A stretch of DNA of 64,000 nucleotides from Edaphobacter lichenicola (GTDB taxonomy: Bacteria; Acidobacteriota; Terriglobia; Terriglobales; Acidobacteriaceae), in the NCBI RefSeq assembly GCF_025264645.1, contig NZ_CP073696.1, positions 310,001-374,000 on the forward strand. Direction: 5' to 3'. This document shows positions 10,441 through 18,975 of the stretch, piece by piece (the stretch's first letter is position 1; every line of letters begins with the position of its first letter). The notes beneath the pieces were generated by a model. It was not told the origin of the DNA. It searched no databases and saw nothing but the letters and a program-made list of their open reading frames with translations. Made by a program: the position numbers and the translations under genes.

Positions 10441-11769
10441 ATGATTCCTGTCACACATCAACAAAATGCGCCTTCTCTCTCCCGCACAGATCAGCCGCTG
10501 ATCGATCCAGGTCAGAGAACACCGTTCGTTCTGGTGACCTCGCTATTTTTTCTCTGGGGCATTCCTAACAATCTCAACGATGTACTGATTGGCCAGTTTA
10601 TGAAGTCATTCACACTTAGCCGCTTTGAAGCTGGCTTGGTCCAGTCGGCCTTTTACCTTGGATACTTTTTGCTGGCCATGCCGGCTGCGTTGTTGATGCG
10701 CAAGAAAGGTTACAAAGCGGGGATGATTGCCGGACTGGTGCTTTTTGGTGTGGGTGCCTTCCTTTTCTGGCCGGCGGCTTTGTCAATGCGCTACGGATTC
10801 TTTCTTGTTGCGCTCTTCGTCATGGCGGGCGGTCTGGCATTCCTGGAAACAGCGTCCAACCCGTTCATTACACAAATAGGTGATCCTTCAGGTTCGGAGC
10901 GGCGACTGAATGTTGCCCAGGCCTTTAATCCTCTCGGCGCCATCTCGGGAGTTCTTCTGGGAACCATCTTTATCTTTTCTGGTATTGAACTGTCACCTCA
11001 AAACATTGCAATGAGTAAAGCGAACCATACGTATGACGCGTACCTCCGGTCGGAGACGCTTCGTGTCTTGAGCCCTTATATGGCGCTGGGAGTCTTAGCA
11101 TTCGCGTTGGCGGCCGTCTTCTTTTTCACGACGTTCCCTCGGATCAGCGCAGAATCAAAATCGACAGAGGAGAGCGAAGGGAGCTTCTCCGAACTATTGA
11201 CTAAGCGACGCTTCTTGCTGGCAGTGGCTACACAGTTTATGTATGTCGGTGCCCAGGTGGGCACATGGAGTTACTTCATCCAATATGTGCAGGTCTACGC
11301 ACGCCAGACACAGAAACTTGCCGGCCTTTTTCTTACTGGAACGCTCGTTGCGTTCGCTCTGGGGAGGTTCTCATCCGCGTGGATCATGCAGAAAGTACCT
11401 CCTGCAAGACTGATGGGAATCTACGCAGCAGTCAATGTCGCTTTGGTCGCATTGGCCATCGGTTCTCCAGGTTGGGTAGGTCTCTGGGCCATCTTTCTGA
11501 CTAGCTTCTTCATGTCAGTCATGTTCCCCACGATTTTTGCGCTCGGTCTTCGCGGTCTTGGAGGTAACACAAAAATAGGCGGATCCATCCTGGTGATGTC
11601 GATTATCGGGGGTGCCGTTCTAACCCCTGTTATGGGACTGATCTCGGAGATCGGGCATAGCATTGCTCTCGCTTATGTCGTCCCGCTGATTGCATACGTA
11701 TGTGTTGCACTCTTCTCTTTTTTAGCGAACGGACCGCGTGCGCTGGGCAAATCGGAGATCATTACCTAG
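10441..11769 (+). CDS. fucP: L-fucose:H+ symporter permease
   Basis: This is a 12-helix major facilitator superfamily transporter of about 442 residues that imports L-fucose or a related sugar with a proton across the inner membrane. Typical FucP features are the N-terminal FFLWGIPNNLNDVLI block, in which this family carries its proton-coupling residues, then GGLAFLETASNPFIT, NVAQAFNPLGAISG and VGAQVGTWSYFIQY. The length is normal and the frame intact. A purine-rich AAAGAG lies just upstream of the ATG. It is in one run with the dehydrogenase and next to the GH95 fucosidase, consistent with uptake of the released fucose. Confidence 0.92.
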   Translation: MIPVTHQQNAPSLSRTDQPLIDPGQRTPFVLVTSLFFLWGIPNNLNDVLIGQFMKSFTLSRFEAGLVQSAFYLGYFLLAMPAALLMRKKGYKAGMIAGLVLFGVGAFLFWPAALSMRYGFFLVALFVMAGGLAFLETASNPFITQIGDPSGSERRLNVAQAFNPLGAISGVLLGTIFIFSGIELSPQNIAMSKANHTYDAYLRSETLRVLSPYMALGVLAFALAAVFFFTTFPRISAESKSTEESEGSFSELLTKRRFLLAVATQFMYVGAQVGTWSYFIQYVQVYARQTQKLAGLFLTGTLVAFALGRFSSAWIMQKVPPARLMGIYAAVNVALVALAIGSPGWVGLWAIFLTSFFMSVMFPTIFALGLRGLGGNTKIGGSILVMSIIGGAVLTPVMGLISEIGHSIALAYVVPLIAYVCVALFSFLANGPRALGKSEIIT

Positions 11770-11949
11770 TTTTTCCCAAATAGCCCATGTGTGAAGTGGC
11801 TTTTTGGGGTCGCCCGGTTTGCATTGCCTTTACCGCGCGAAAACCTGAAAGCTCTACCCAACGACAGACTCAAATAACTCGCAGTGAAATGTTGGTAGCA
11901 GCCGAGCAAGTCGCGCGGCTGCTCTTGAATGCATTGCTCAAAAGTAAAT

Positions 11950-13004
11950 CTACTTTTTCGATTTCCGTTTCAGATTTTCAGAATGATTTGCAGAATTTCG
12001 AAAGGTAGACAACCGAGCAACTAGAGCTGGTTCAGATACAATCTTTTGTGGCGGCTTTGCCACTTTAGATTCGATAATATCGAGAACAACCTTACCTGCG
12101 CGTCGACCGATATTAAGGCTTTGTTGATCGATACTTGAGAGTGGCACTCGTAGCGAGGAGTCATAGTGCAAGTTACCGCAGCCAATGACTGCAATATCGT
12201 TGGGCACACTCAGACCTTCCTCGAATATCTTTTCCATCGCTCCGATTGCGAGAGGATCGTTGTAACAGAAGACACCATCCGGACGAGCCTTACGCTCTAG
12301 CAGCATTTGCATGGCTTGCTTACCTTGTTCAATACTTTCGGCGTCCACATGGGGTCGACTGACAACGTATTCCTCGCGATAGCGCAGCCCGTGCGATTGT
12401 AATGCCGCTTGATATCCTTTCAGTCGCCCGTGACCGGTACTGTTACTTCGTCCGCTGATATGTGCGATACGGCGGCAACCCATCTGGATCAGATGCTCTG
12501 TCGCGATCCGACCTGCGGCCTCATCATCTGTTCCAACAAAGTTAGATTTGACCTTCGAAAAGTTGCGATCGATTAATACGTACGGATTGCTATGGAGGGC
12601 AAGTTGATCGATAGATGTGTTATTCAAGGCGCAGGAGCGACGACAAGCGCATCCAGATGACCAGCTTGCAGTTGACGAATTTCCCTTATCTCGAGCTCAG
12701 CATCTTCTTCTGATGACGCGATGATGAGCGAATAACCTTTAGCGCCGATCTCTCGCGACAGTGATTTTGCGATCTCAGCAAAGAAGGGATGCAGCAGACC
12801 GGGCACAATCAGGCCTACAAGATAACTGCGGCCGGTCACCAAGCCTCGGGCCAGAATGTTGGGCTGATAGTCCACCTTCTTTACGTACTTCAGCACTCTC
12901 TCGCGGGTTTCATCGCCAATATCCGGGTGGTCGCGGAGTACTTTCGAGATGGTCACCACCGAGACCCCAAGTTCCTTCGCGATGTCCTTCATGCGCATTG
13001 TCAT
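11950..13004 (-). pseudogene. LacI-family repressor split by one frameshift
   Basis: The N-terminal piece (13004 to 12624) has the LacI helix-turn-helix and hinge: MKDIAKELGVSVVTISKVLR, DETRERV and YQPNILARGL. The C-terminal piece (frame open from about 12630 to 11950) has the periplasmic-binding-protein-like effector domain: PYVLIDRNF, FVGTDDEAAGRIATEHLI, GVFCYNDPLAIGAM and PLSSIDQQSLNIG. The N-terminal frame ends as VVAPAP-stop, while the other frame reads ALNNTSIDQL through the same site. One missing base near 12628-12634 repairs it to about 350 residues. It converges with fucP and probably regulated the fucose genes. If the break is real, control of the cluster is lost. Confidence 0.88.
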
Positions 13005-13152
13005 AGGCTTAGATGTGCTCGAATTATTTTTACTTTACAGGAAATCTGGACAACAAACGCGTGTGGGTTTCAGCCTAGCCCGTAGCAGGATGCGGTTGTC
13101 GGTGTTCGTGTCTCGCAGCGATCATCCTAATTTGTTTTTTTTTAGTTTCGAT

Positions 13153-13163
13153 AAAGTAAACGA
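13153..13163. promoter_or_regulatory. LacI-type half operator upstream of the repressor gene
   Basis: The 11-mer aaagtaaacga is identical to bases 8578-8588 at the fucosidase promoter and is followed here by aaaa instead of the second half-site. An inverted TTTCG/CGAAA pair flanks it. It lies about 150 bases upstream of the lacI start on the minus strand and ahead of the GH2 fragment on the plus strand, which fits autoregulation. Confidence 0.35.
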
Positions 13164-13272
13164 AAAATATAGGCCGGGCACTGTTTCAATCTTTTGATAA
13201 CGATGTATTTTGTAAAGAACGTTGCTGGAAGGATCTTATGTCGGACGAGGAGATACAGAGGCGGACAGTACA

Positions 13273-13690
13273 ATGCAAGCAATTTCGATAGGGACTGGTC
13301 TCACACTGAAATCAGTCTTTCGTTCTGTCAAGTCGTTAGGTTTTTTTCTCCTTTTTCTCGTTGCCGGCAAAGGGCGCCTCAGTGAAAAGTACGGTCCAAA
13401 CGGGACAGTTTGGACGAGGGCGCCTGTCGCTGGATCGCGGGTGGCTGTTTCATGAAGGCGACATTCCATTTCCGGTGATCACTGGACATCAGCCCTCCTA
13501 TGACAACGCCAAGGCGGGAAGTTCCTCTGGTGCGGCATCGCCGGACTACGACGGCTCCTCCTGGCGGCAGGTGAACCTCCCTCACGACTGGGCGGTGTGG
13601 CAGCCATTCGACAAGAACGCCAACCTCGCCCAAGGGTATCGCCAGCGTGGCATGGGTTGGTATCGCAAGTACTTTCCAGCGCCAGCGCAA
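13273..13690 (+). pseudogene. GH2 beta-galactosidase-type N-terminal fragment
   Basis: A plausible start at 13273 opens a signal peptide in frame 1 (SLGFFLLFLVAG). The mature part is in frame 2 from about 13380-13420: LSLDRGWLFHEGDIPFP, YDGSSWRQVNLPHDWAV and GMGWYRKYFPAPA, the hallmarks of the GH2 N-terminal sugar-binding domain. Only about 100 residues remain. The expected continuation (jelly roll, immunoglobulin-like and TIM-barrel domains) is absent, and the DNA runs directly into a membrane acyltransferase fragment. This is a gene remnant with one frameshift after the signal peptide and a large 3' deletion. Confidence 0.75.
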
Positions 13691-14636
13691 GAGCGCTGCA
13701 GTGCTTACCCGCACTCTCATCATCCGAGGGCTATGGTTGATCGTGCTTGAGGTCACAGTAGTGAGTTTCGGTTGGTCGTTCGGTTTCGGAATGCCCATTC
13801 TTCAGGTCATCTGGGTCATCGGTATCAGTATGATCCTGCTTGCCGGGCTGCAATGGCTGCCTCTACCCGCTGTTGGCGCGTTCGGAGTAATCGTGATCTT
13901 CGGACATGATCTCCTTGATCGCGTTCGTGCCGAGAATCTTGGAGTTTGGTCAGACGCTTGGTATATCTTCCACGAGCGCGGAGTGTTGACCTTCCAGGCG
14001 CACCCTGTCGCTGTATACGGATACCCCGTGATCCCCTGGGTGGGAGTTATGGCGCTCGGCTACTGTTTTGGCTGGATCGTTGCGAAGACTCCAAGGGCAC
14101 GGCAGCGTATTTCAGTTTTAGTCGGAGCAGCGAGCGTTGGACTCTTCGCACTCCTCCGCTTCACCCACGGATACGGTGACCCTGGTCCAGGTTCTAAGCG
14201 CCTTGGAACGCTGAGCCACACGGTAATGTTATTCCTCTCCGTTCAGAAGTATCCACCGTCGCTCCACTATCTATTGGCAACACTCGGAGTGGTGCTATTG
14301 CTTTTCGCTTTATTCGACAAAGTGGTAGTCGCTGACAGGTTAGTTCGAATCCGTGCTTTCTTAAATGTCTACGGTCGGGTTCCGTTTTTCTTTTACATCG
14401 CCCACATCTTTGTCATTCATGCTCTCGCACTCGGTGTGGCAATCGTCACCAACCCCAACTGGCGCTTCTGGATTACACCGGATGCTGTCTTTACGCGCCA
14501 CTTCAATGGTTGGGGCTACTCTTTGCCAATTGTCTATTGGATCTGGATTTTTGTCGTGCTGGCGCTTTATCCCTCGTGTGCATGGTTTAGCGGTCTTAAG
14601 GATCGGCGCCGTAGTTGGTGGCTAGCTTATCTTTAG
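13691..14636 (+). pseudogene. DUF1624/HGSNAT-like membrane acyltransferase, 5'-truncated
   Basis: The frame, open from 13647, becomes family-like at about 13691 (AAVLTRTLIIRGLWLIVLEV) and continues through many hydrophobic helices to RRRSWWLAYL. Recognisable DUF1624 stretches are FGWSFGFGMPILQVIW, IPWVGVMALGYCFG and NVYGRVPFFFYIAHIF. The N-terminal ~100 residues of the family, with the first helices and the conserved Asp/Arg/His loop, are missing and replaced by the GH2 fragment. There is no start codon with a ribosome site, so the product would lack its active site. The junction is discussed as a finding. Confidence 0.75.
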
Positions 14637-15105
14637 AAACTAAAAGATCAGAAGTGAGTGCACAGCTCAGTAGCAGGACCGTTACTAGCAAGACGGGCCT
14701 GGCGGCACAACCGGCATAACCGCTGCGCGCCAGGCATAAAATCCTCGAATCATGTCCGTCGCACGCCAGAGTCCAAGATCCATCGAGTTGCAGCCGCGAG
14801 ACTCTAGGTATAGCCTTTCGGAACAGAACACGATTGCCTGGACGTCATGATCGGTCGCGACCCCCAGTCGCTCAGCTTCCCCCCAACGTTTGTTTTAATC
14901 TACGGTGCCCCTAAACAACACAAAAACTTGACCAGGATGAGAATTGAACCACAGATTTCTTCCTCCCTTCGTCGCTGCCTCGTATTTGACAGGCCCGCGT
15001 CATACTATGTGCATGAAATGCTCGCGTGTTGATGACGAAATACTAGTACGGTGAAGTCGTATAACATTCTTGAAGTGTTTGAAAAGCAGAAATAGGAGCA
15101 ACCAC
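14637..15105. other. Intergenic region without a recognised gene
   Basis: The 469 bases before msrA contain only short frames without family likeness. I checked for a tRNA cloverleaf and found none. The last ~60 bases hold the msrA leader with its AGGAG site. Confidence 0.5.
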
Positions 15106-15615
15106 ATGGTTGAATCGAACGAACGCGCAGTCCTTGCTGGCGGCTGTTTTTGGGGCATGCAGGATCTGATCCGCAGCTTCCCAGGCGTAGTTACGACTCG
15201 AGTCGGATACACCGGGGGCAAAGTCGCAAACGCGACCTACCGCAATCACGAAGGTCACGCCGAAGCGATAGAAATTGTCTTCGATCCTCAGCAACTAACC
15301 TATCGCCGCCTGCTGGAGTTCTTCTTTCAGATACATGATCCGACGACGATCAATCGTCAGGGAAACGACGTAGGGAGCAGCTACCGCTCGGCGATCTTTT
15401 ACACGACCGACGAGCAGAAGCGGATTGCGGAAGCCACAATCGCCGACGTCAATGCTTCAGGGTTGTGGCCCGGGAAGGTCGTGACTGAAGTGGTTCCAGT
15501 AGGCGAATTCTGGGATGCCGAGCCTGAGCACCAGGATTACCTGGAACGCATTCCCAACGGGTACACGTGCCATTTTGTCCGGCCGAATTGGATCCTTCCG
15601 AAACGAGCAGCTTAA
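15106..15615 (+). CDS. msrA: Peptide-methionine (S)-S-oxide reductase MsrA
   Basis: MsrA reduces methionine-S-sulfoxide in proteins and free methionine, using thioredoxin. The catalytic GCFWG motif is near residue 13, followed by the family stretches [53 protein letters not shown] and [13 protein letters not shown]. The length of 169 residues is typical. The ATG at 15106 is chosen because AGGAG lies seven bases upstream. There is no signal peptide, so it is cytoplasmic. It stands alone in the decaying region and is intact. Confidence 0.95.
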   Translation: MVESNERAVLAGGCFWGMQDLIRSFPGVVTTRVGYTGGKVANATYRNHEGHAEAIEIVFDPQQLTYRRLLEFFFQIHDPTTINRQGNDVGSSYRSAIFYTTDEQKRIAEATIADVNASGLWPGKVVTEVVPVGEFWDAEPEHQDYLERIPNGYTCHFVRPNWILPKRAA

Positions 15616-15655
15616 ACGGTAAGGCCTTTATCATAGCCTCCTTCAAACCGTCATT

Positions 15656-15951
15656 TCAGATTGAGATTTTTTTTTCGATTGTCGAGAGTGACTCGGCGAT
15701 GTACCGCTCTCTATCATGCGGATTATGGCAAGCAACGTTCAGAACGTGTGCGACTAGACTGCTGTTGTCGCTACGGCGATAGTGTGTCGATCCATGTTCC
15801 ACGGACGTCCCAGGGTATTCAACCAAGTTTCTAATTTGTCTTTGGCGAAACTGTCGCCGGCGATTATGACGGCGCACCCACCTGTCGCGTTTTTATTCAA
15901 TCCCGCTAGCCCTGACAATCTAATGACAAGCTCAAGATGAAGAACTGACAT
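15656..15951 (-). pseudogene. Possible small gene remnant, unrecognised
   Basis: On the minus strand one frame gives MSVLHLELVIRLSGLAG and CAVIIAGDSFAKDKLETWL. An adjacent frame then gives HYRRSDNSSLVAHVLN and YIAESLSTIEKK to a stop at 15656. The two look like halves of one protein of about 95 residues with a frameshift near 15785. No family is recognised and the ribosome site is weak, so this is only a suggestion based on protein-like composition. Confidence 0.22.
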
Positions 15952-15966
15952 AGTCCAAAAACCCTC

Positions 15967-17157
15967 ATGATACGTTGGAATCGTCATGCGGCTCTATGCT
16001 GCGTTGTGAGATCAAAACCTGCCAAATTAGCTTGTTCGGAGATCCAAATAGAGCGCGTTAACGGAAGGCTTTACTGGAGCGGCATTGGTTCTGAGGGGGA
16101 AACAGAGTTGTGGACTTCGAGTCGAGTGCGCGAAACGATTAAAAATATCGTCTTCGGAGAAACTCTGGTCCCGCAAGAGTTTACCCTTGGACTTCCAGAT
16201 CCGCAGACGGAGATTACCGTGTGGCTGCACGGTGCAGGCACGCCGATCGACATCACTCACCGTCATTCCATGGTATGTGCTGCTCCACTAACTATCTGCG
16301 TAGGATTTGCTACGGAGAAACTACCAGTTGAAGCCGACCTATCCCGGATGAAGTTAAGCCTCTGCCGACGGGACGGGGCGAAACAGGTCTTAGGCGAGGT
16401 TGGACTCAAATCACAAGCGAAGATCTCCAGAGATAAATCGACTTTTGTATTGTTTCAACCGCGAAGCTCAAAGAACTTCTGTCTCTCAAAAGCTCGACTA
16501 TGGACTCATTATTTACTTCATGCATATCGGCAACGACGTCACGATAACACAAATGGTATAAAAATGACCTTCCTCGAAAGGCGAGCAACGATGGTGATAT
16601 TTATCCGTCCCCACCCCATCGTACTGGTAAGTGTTGGCAGCAAAGAATCCGGGAATATATTTCCGATGAATTTGTTTGGTGAGTTGGGTGATGGATATTT
16701 CGGGTTTGCTTTAAGGACAGAGAGAATCGCTGGAGAGTTGGTGGAAAGCGCAGGTCGTACTGCTCTGAGTTGTATGCCCCTGTCTCAGGGTTTTATTGCG
16801 TATCAGCTCGCGAATAACCACACGAAGCGATCGATCGACTGGACTCAACTTTCCTTTCCAACAAAGGTCTCAGCTGAATTCAGCATCCCAGTTCCCGATT
16901 TCGCTTTACGGGTAAGAGAGTTAGATATTTGCGAAGTTCATACAATCGGAAGTCATCGCTTTTTCCTAGCAAGAACTAGCCGAGACCAAGTGCTTTCGGA
17001 GGCTCCAGCGTTCAGCTCTATTCATGGATTCTATCAGTCTTGGCGACTTAGACAAATTGAAGAACGCAAGAAAGAGCTAAAGGCCTCGCTCGCGGGCGAT
17101 GCCATGAACAAGCGCGGACGATATCGTTCGGAGACGACCAAGCATATTAAAAATTAG
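15967..17157 (+). CDS. Protein with C-terminal flavin-reductase-like (FMN split-barrel) domain
   Basis: The 396-residue frame is open and has two parts. The C-terminal half, about residues 210-360, resembles the flavin-reductase-like split barrel that binds FMN: PHPIVLVSVGSKESGNIFPM, GYFGFALRT, PDFALRVRELDICEVHTIGS and FLARTSRD. The N-terminal ~200 residues are not recognised; they contain GETELWTSSRVRETIKNI and ITVWLHGAGTPIDITHRHSM. The region looks richer in A+T than the GH and bat regions, which may indicate transfer. The start at 15967 is the first ATG of the frame and has no good ribosome site, so the true start could be later. No partner gene is evident, and the function beyond flavin binding is unknown. 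Confidence 0.6.
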   Translation: MIRWNRHAALCCVVRSKPAKLACSEIQIERVNGRLYWSGIGSEGETELWTSSRVRETIKNIVFGETLVPQEFTLGLPDPQTEITVWLHGAGTPIDITHRHSMVCAAPLTICVGFATEKLPVEADLSRMKLSLCRRDGAKQVLGEVGLKSQAKISRDKSTFVLFQPRSSKNFCLSKARLWTHYLLHAYRQRRHDNTNGIKMTFLERRATMVIFIRPHPIVLVSVGSKESGNIFPMNLFGELGDGYFGFALRTERIAGELVESAGRTALSCMPLSQGFIAYQLANNHTKRSIDWTQLSFPTKVSAEFSIPVPDFALRVRELDICEVHTIGSHRFFLARTSRDQVLSEAPAFSSIHGFYQSWRLRQIEERKKELKASLAGDAMNKRGRYRSETTKHIKN

Positions 17158-17559
17158 GCGTTATCGGAGAGTGCCGATTCTTGCCCCGAATCGTTGGGTC
17201 ATTCCCGTCCGTAAAACGGTGTCTTAGGATTTCTTTTTTTTAGAAGAACGCGTCCGAGATAGTACGACGCGGAACCGTTTTCTCGCCTACCTTCGGTCCA
17301 GTTGTCACAACCGGGAGCGCACACTCGCCGGAGATACAAAAACGAAAGAGTCAGGGCAACTATGGGAAGAGGCATCGGCCGCCGACAACGCGTGATGCTC
17401 CACGAGGAGAGGGTAAGCCTTGGCTGCTCGGATAGTTACTCGTCGCTTAGAGGAAACAAAGCAATCTTATGGCATTGAAAAATCCGCTGAACTATTCCGC
17501 AATTTAGAATTACCCAACGCATGACGCTTAAGAATAATTCAAAATTCGTGAGGTAATTG
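17158..17559. other. Intergenic region
   Basis: About 400 bases with no convincing frame. There is a T-rich run near 17231-17240 after the flavin-reductase-like gene without a clear stem before it. The downstream end carries the GAGG ribosome site of the next gene. Confidence 0.45.
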
Positions 17560-18474
17560 ATGAAGCTCTCAAGAAGGCAGTTCAGCCTGGGGATGGGTAC
17601 GGTTGCGGCCGCAATTGCTTGTTCGCGCAAGAGTTTCGGATTCGTGGAAAGTGGACTTAGGCTTGGACTGAACACGTGGAGTCTGCGAGCTCTTTCACAG
17701 GATGAAGCGATTCCCGTTATCGTTCAGGTGATGAAGCGGACACGACTTAAGGATTGCCAGATTCTGTTCAGCCACGTGGAGCCTGTGAGATTCAATCCAG
17801 TGTTTCCCGTTGGCGTTCTGAGCGCACCAAGGTTGCCTCCGACTCCGCAGCAACTCGAACAACAGAAGGCGACTGCGGCTGCATTGACGGAGTGGCGACT
17901 TTCGGTCCCGATGAGCTATTTCGAGAGTATCCGGTCTACATTTGAAAAGCAGGGTCTCCGAATTAAGTCCTATTCCGCGAGACTTGGGAACTCCGAGGCG
18001 GAGATTGACCGGCTATTCCTGATGGCAAAGGCTATGGGAGCGGATTCAATCGTTGCCCGCGTCCCAGGGCAGCTAACAAGTATGGTGGCGGCTGCAGCTG
18101 AGAAACATCGAATGATCGTCGGCATTCAATTTTCCGATGTGAACGAGGTGCAGAGGCAACTCGCCATCTCTAGGTATTTCCGAATAGACCCGGACATAGG
18201 AGACCTAACGAAAGCAAAGATTGATTCGTTGCAGTTTGTAAAGGCAAACTACATGTCAATGTGCGCGATTGATCTAAAAGATGCGGTGCTGGGAGGGCCA
18301 AGTGTTCCGTTCGGCGAAGGGGCGGCGCAAATGAGAGAAGTCCTGCAGTTCTTGAAGGAAAAGCAGGTTCCATTCACCGCATATGTCGATTGCGATTATC
18401 CGGGAACTGGTCGATCGGTTGAAGAAGTCGAGAAGTGTGTCTCGTATGCTCGAGGCATCATCCGTCATGAATAA
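17560..18474 (+). CDS. Tat-exported sugar phosphate isomerase/epimerase-like TIM-barrel protein
   Basis: The start ATG at 17560 follows GAGG by seven bases; an adjoining TTG at 17557 is less likely. The leader SRRQFSLGMGTVAAAIAC is a Tat signal, so the folded protein is exported. The mature part looks like the xylose-isomerase-like/AP-endonuclease-2 TIM barrel: LRLGLNTWSLRAL near the N-terminus, KSYSARLGNSEAEIDRLF in the middle, and YMSMCAIDLKD and PFTAYVDCDYPG near the C-terminus. The length of about 304 residues is normal. Members act as sugar isomerases, epimerases or 3-keto-glycoside lyases; which one cannot be told. It lies upstream of a broken TonB receptor, so it may once have belonged to a glycan-uptake locus. 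Confidence 0.75.
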   Translation: MKLSRRQFSLGMGTVAAAIACSRKSFGFVESGLRLGLNTWSLRALSQDEAIPVIVQVMKRTRLKDCQILFSHVEPVRFNPVFPVGVLSAPRLPPTPQQLEQQKATAAALTEWRLSVPMSYFESIRSTFEKQGLRIKSYSARLGNSEAEIDRLFLMAKAMGADSIVARVPGQLTSMVAAAAEKHRMIVGIQFSDVNEVQRQLAISRYFRIDPDIGDLTKAKIDSLQFVKANYMSMCAIDLKDAVLGGPSVPFGEGAAQMREVLQFLKEKQVPFTAYVDCDYPGTGRSVEEVEKCVSYARGIIRHE

Positions 18475-18975
18475 TCCATCCTCCCATATTTTTCGATGAG
18501 CCCGCCGCCCAGTGGAATACGCTACGAGCGCTACGCGTCCTCGGTATGAGGGATGCCCCTGAGTAGTAGTTTGCTCCACGTCGAGGTTGCCGTAAGATCT
18601 CAAAGTGGCTTTCTTTGGACTTACGCCAAGGTCTGCATCATCTATGACACGCTAGAGGTATCTGGCAAGGCATTCGCGAGGATACAAAACACTTGTGGCA
18701 GCTTCATCGAAAAGCTTGCCGCGTCAAAGCTCGACACCTATTTATAAGAACCGCGATTTTAGGCGAGACCCTCTCTAGATTTAGACCAAGGTTGAGTTTT
18801 AGAGCTTTATATTCAGCAAATTGCGGAATCGAAATAGCTTGTCCAAAGTGTCCGGAACCGTGTCCCATAACTCTAATCTCAGCTCTTTATTGTGGCTTCA
18901 GCGAGAAAACCGACCCATCTTTGTGCTTTCCTAATGACGCACCTCCTACCATTCAGTAGTACAGGAGGTACATTT
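18475..18975. other. Intergenic region before the TonB receptor
   Basis: About 500 bases. A frame from 18693 to 18959 has no family likeness. The final bases hold a strong AGGAGG site (18963-18968) for the GTG start of the receptor. Confidence 0.5.

Noticed and set aside
11950..13004. Two separate regulators instead of one lacI gene
   Set aside because: The two pieces are the exact N- and C-terminal parts of one LacI protein, and the second would need a TTG start with no ribosome site.
14641..14980. Possible tRNA or small RNA before msrA
   Set aside because: No cloverleaf, no TTC-type T-loop in position and no acceptor pairing could be drawn.
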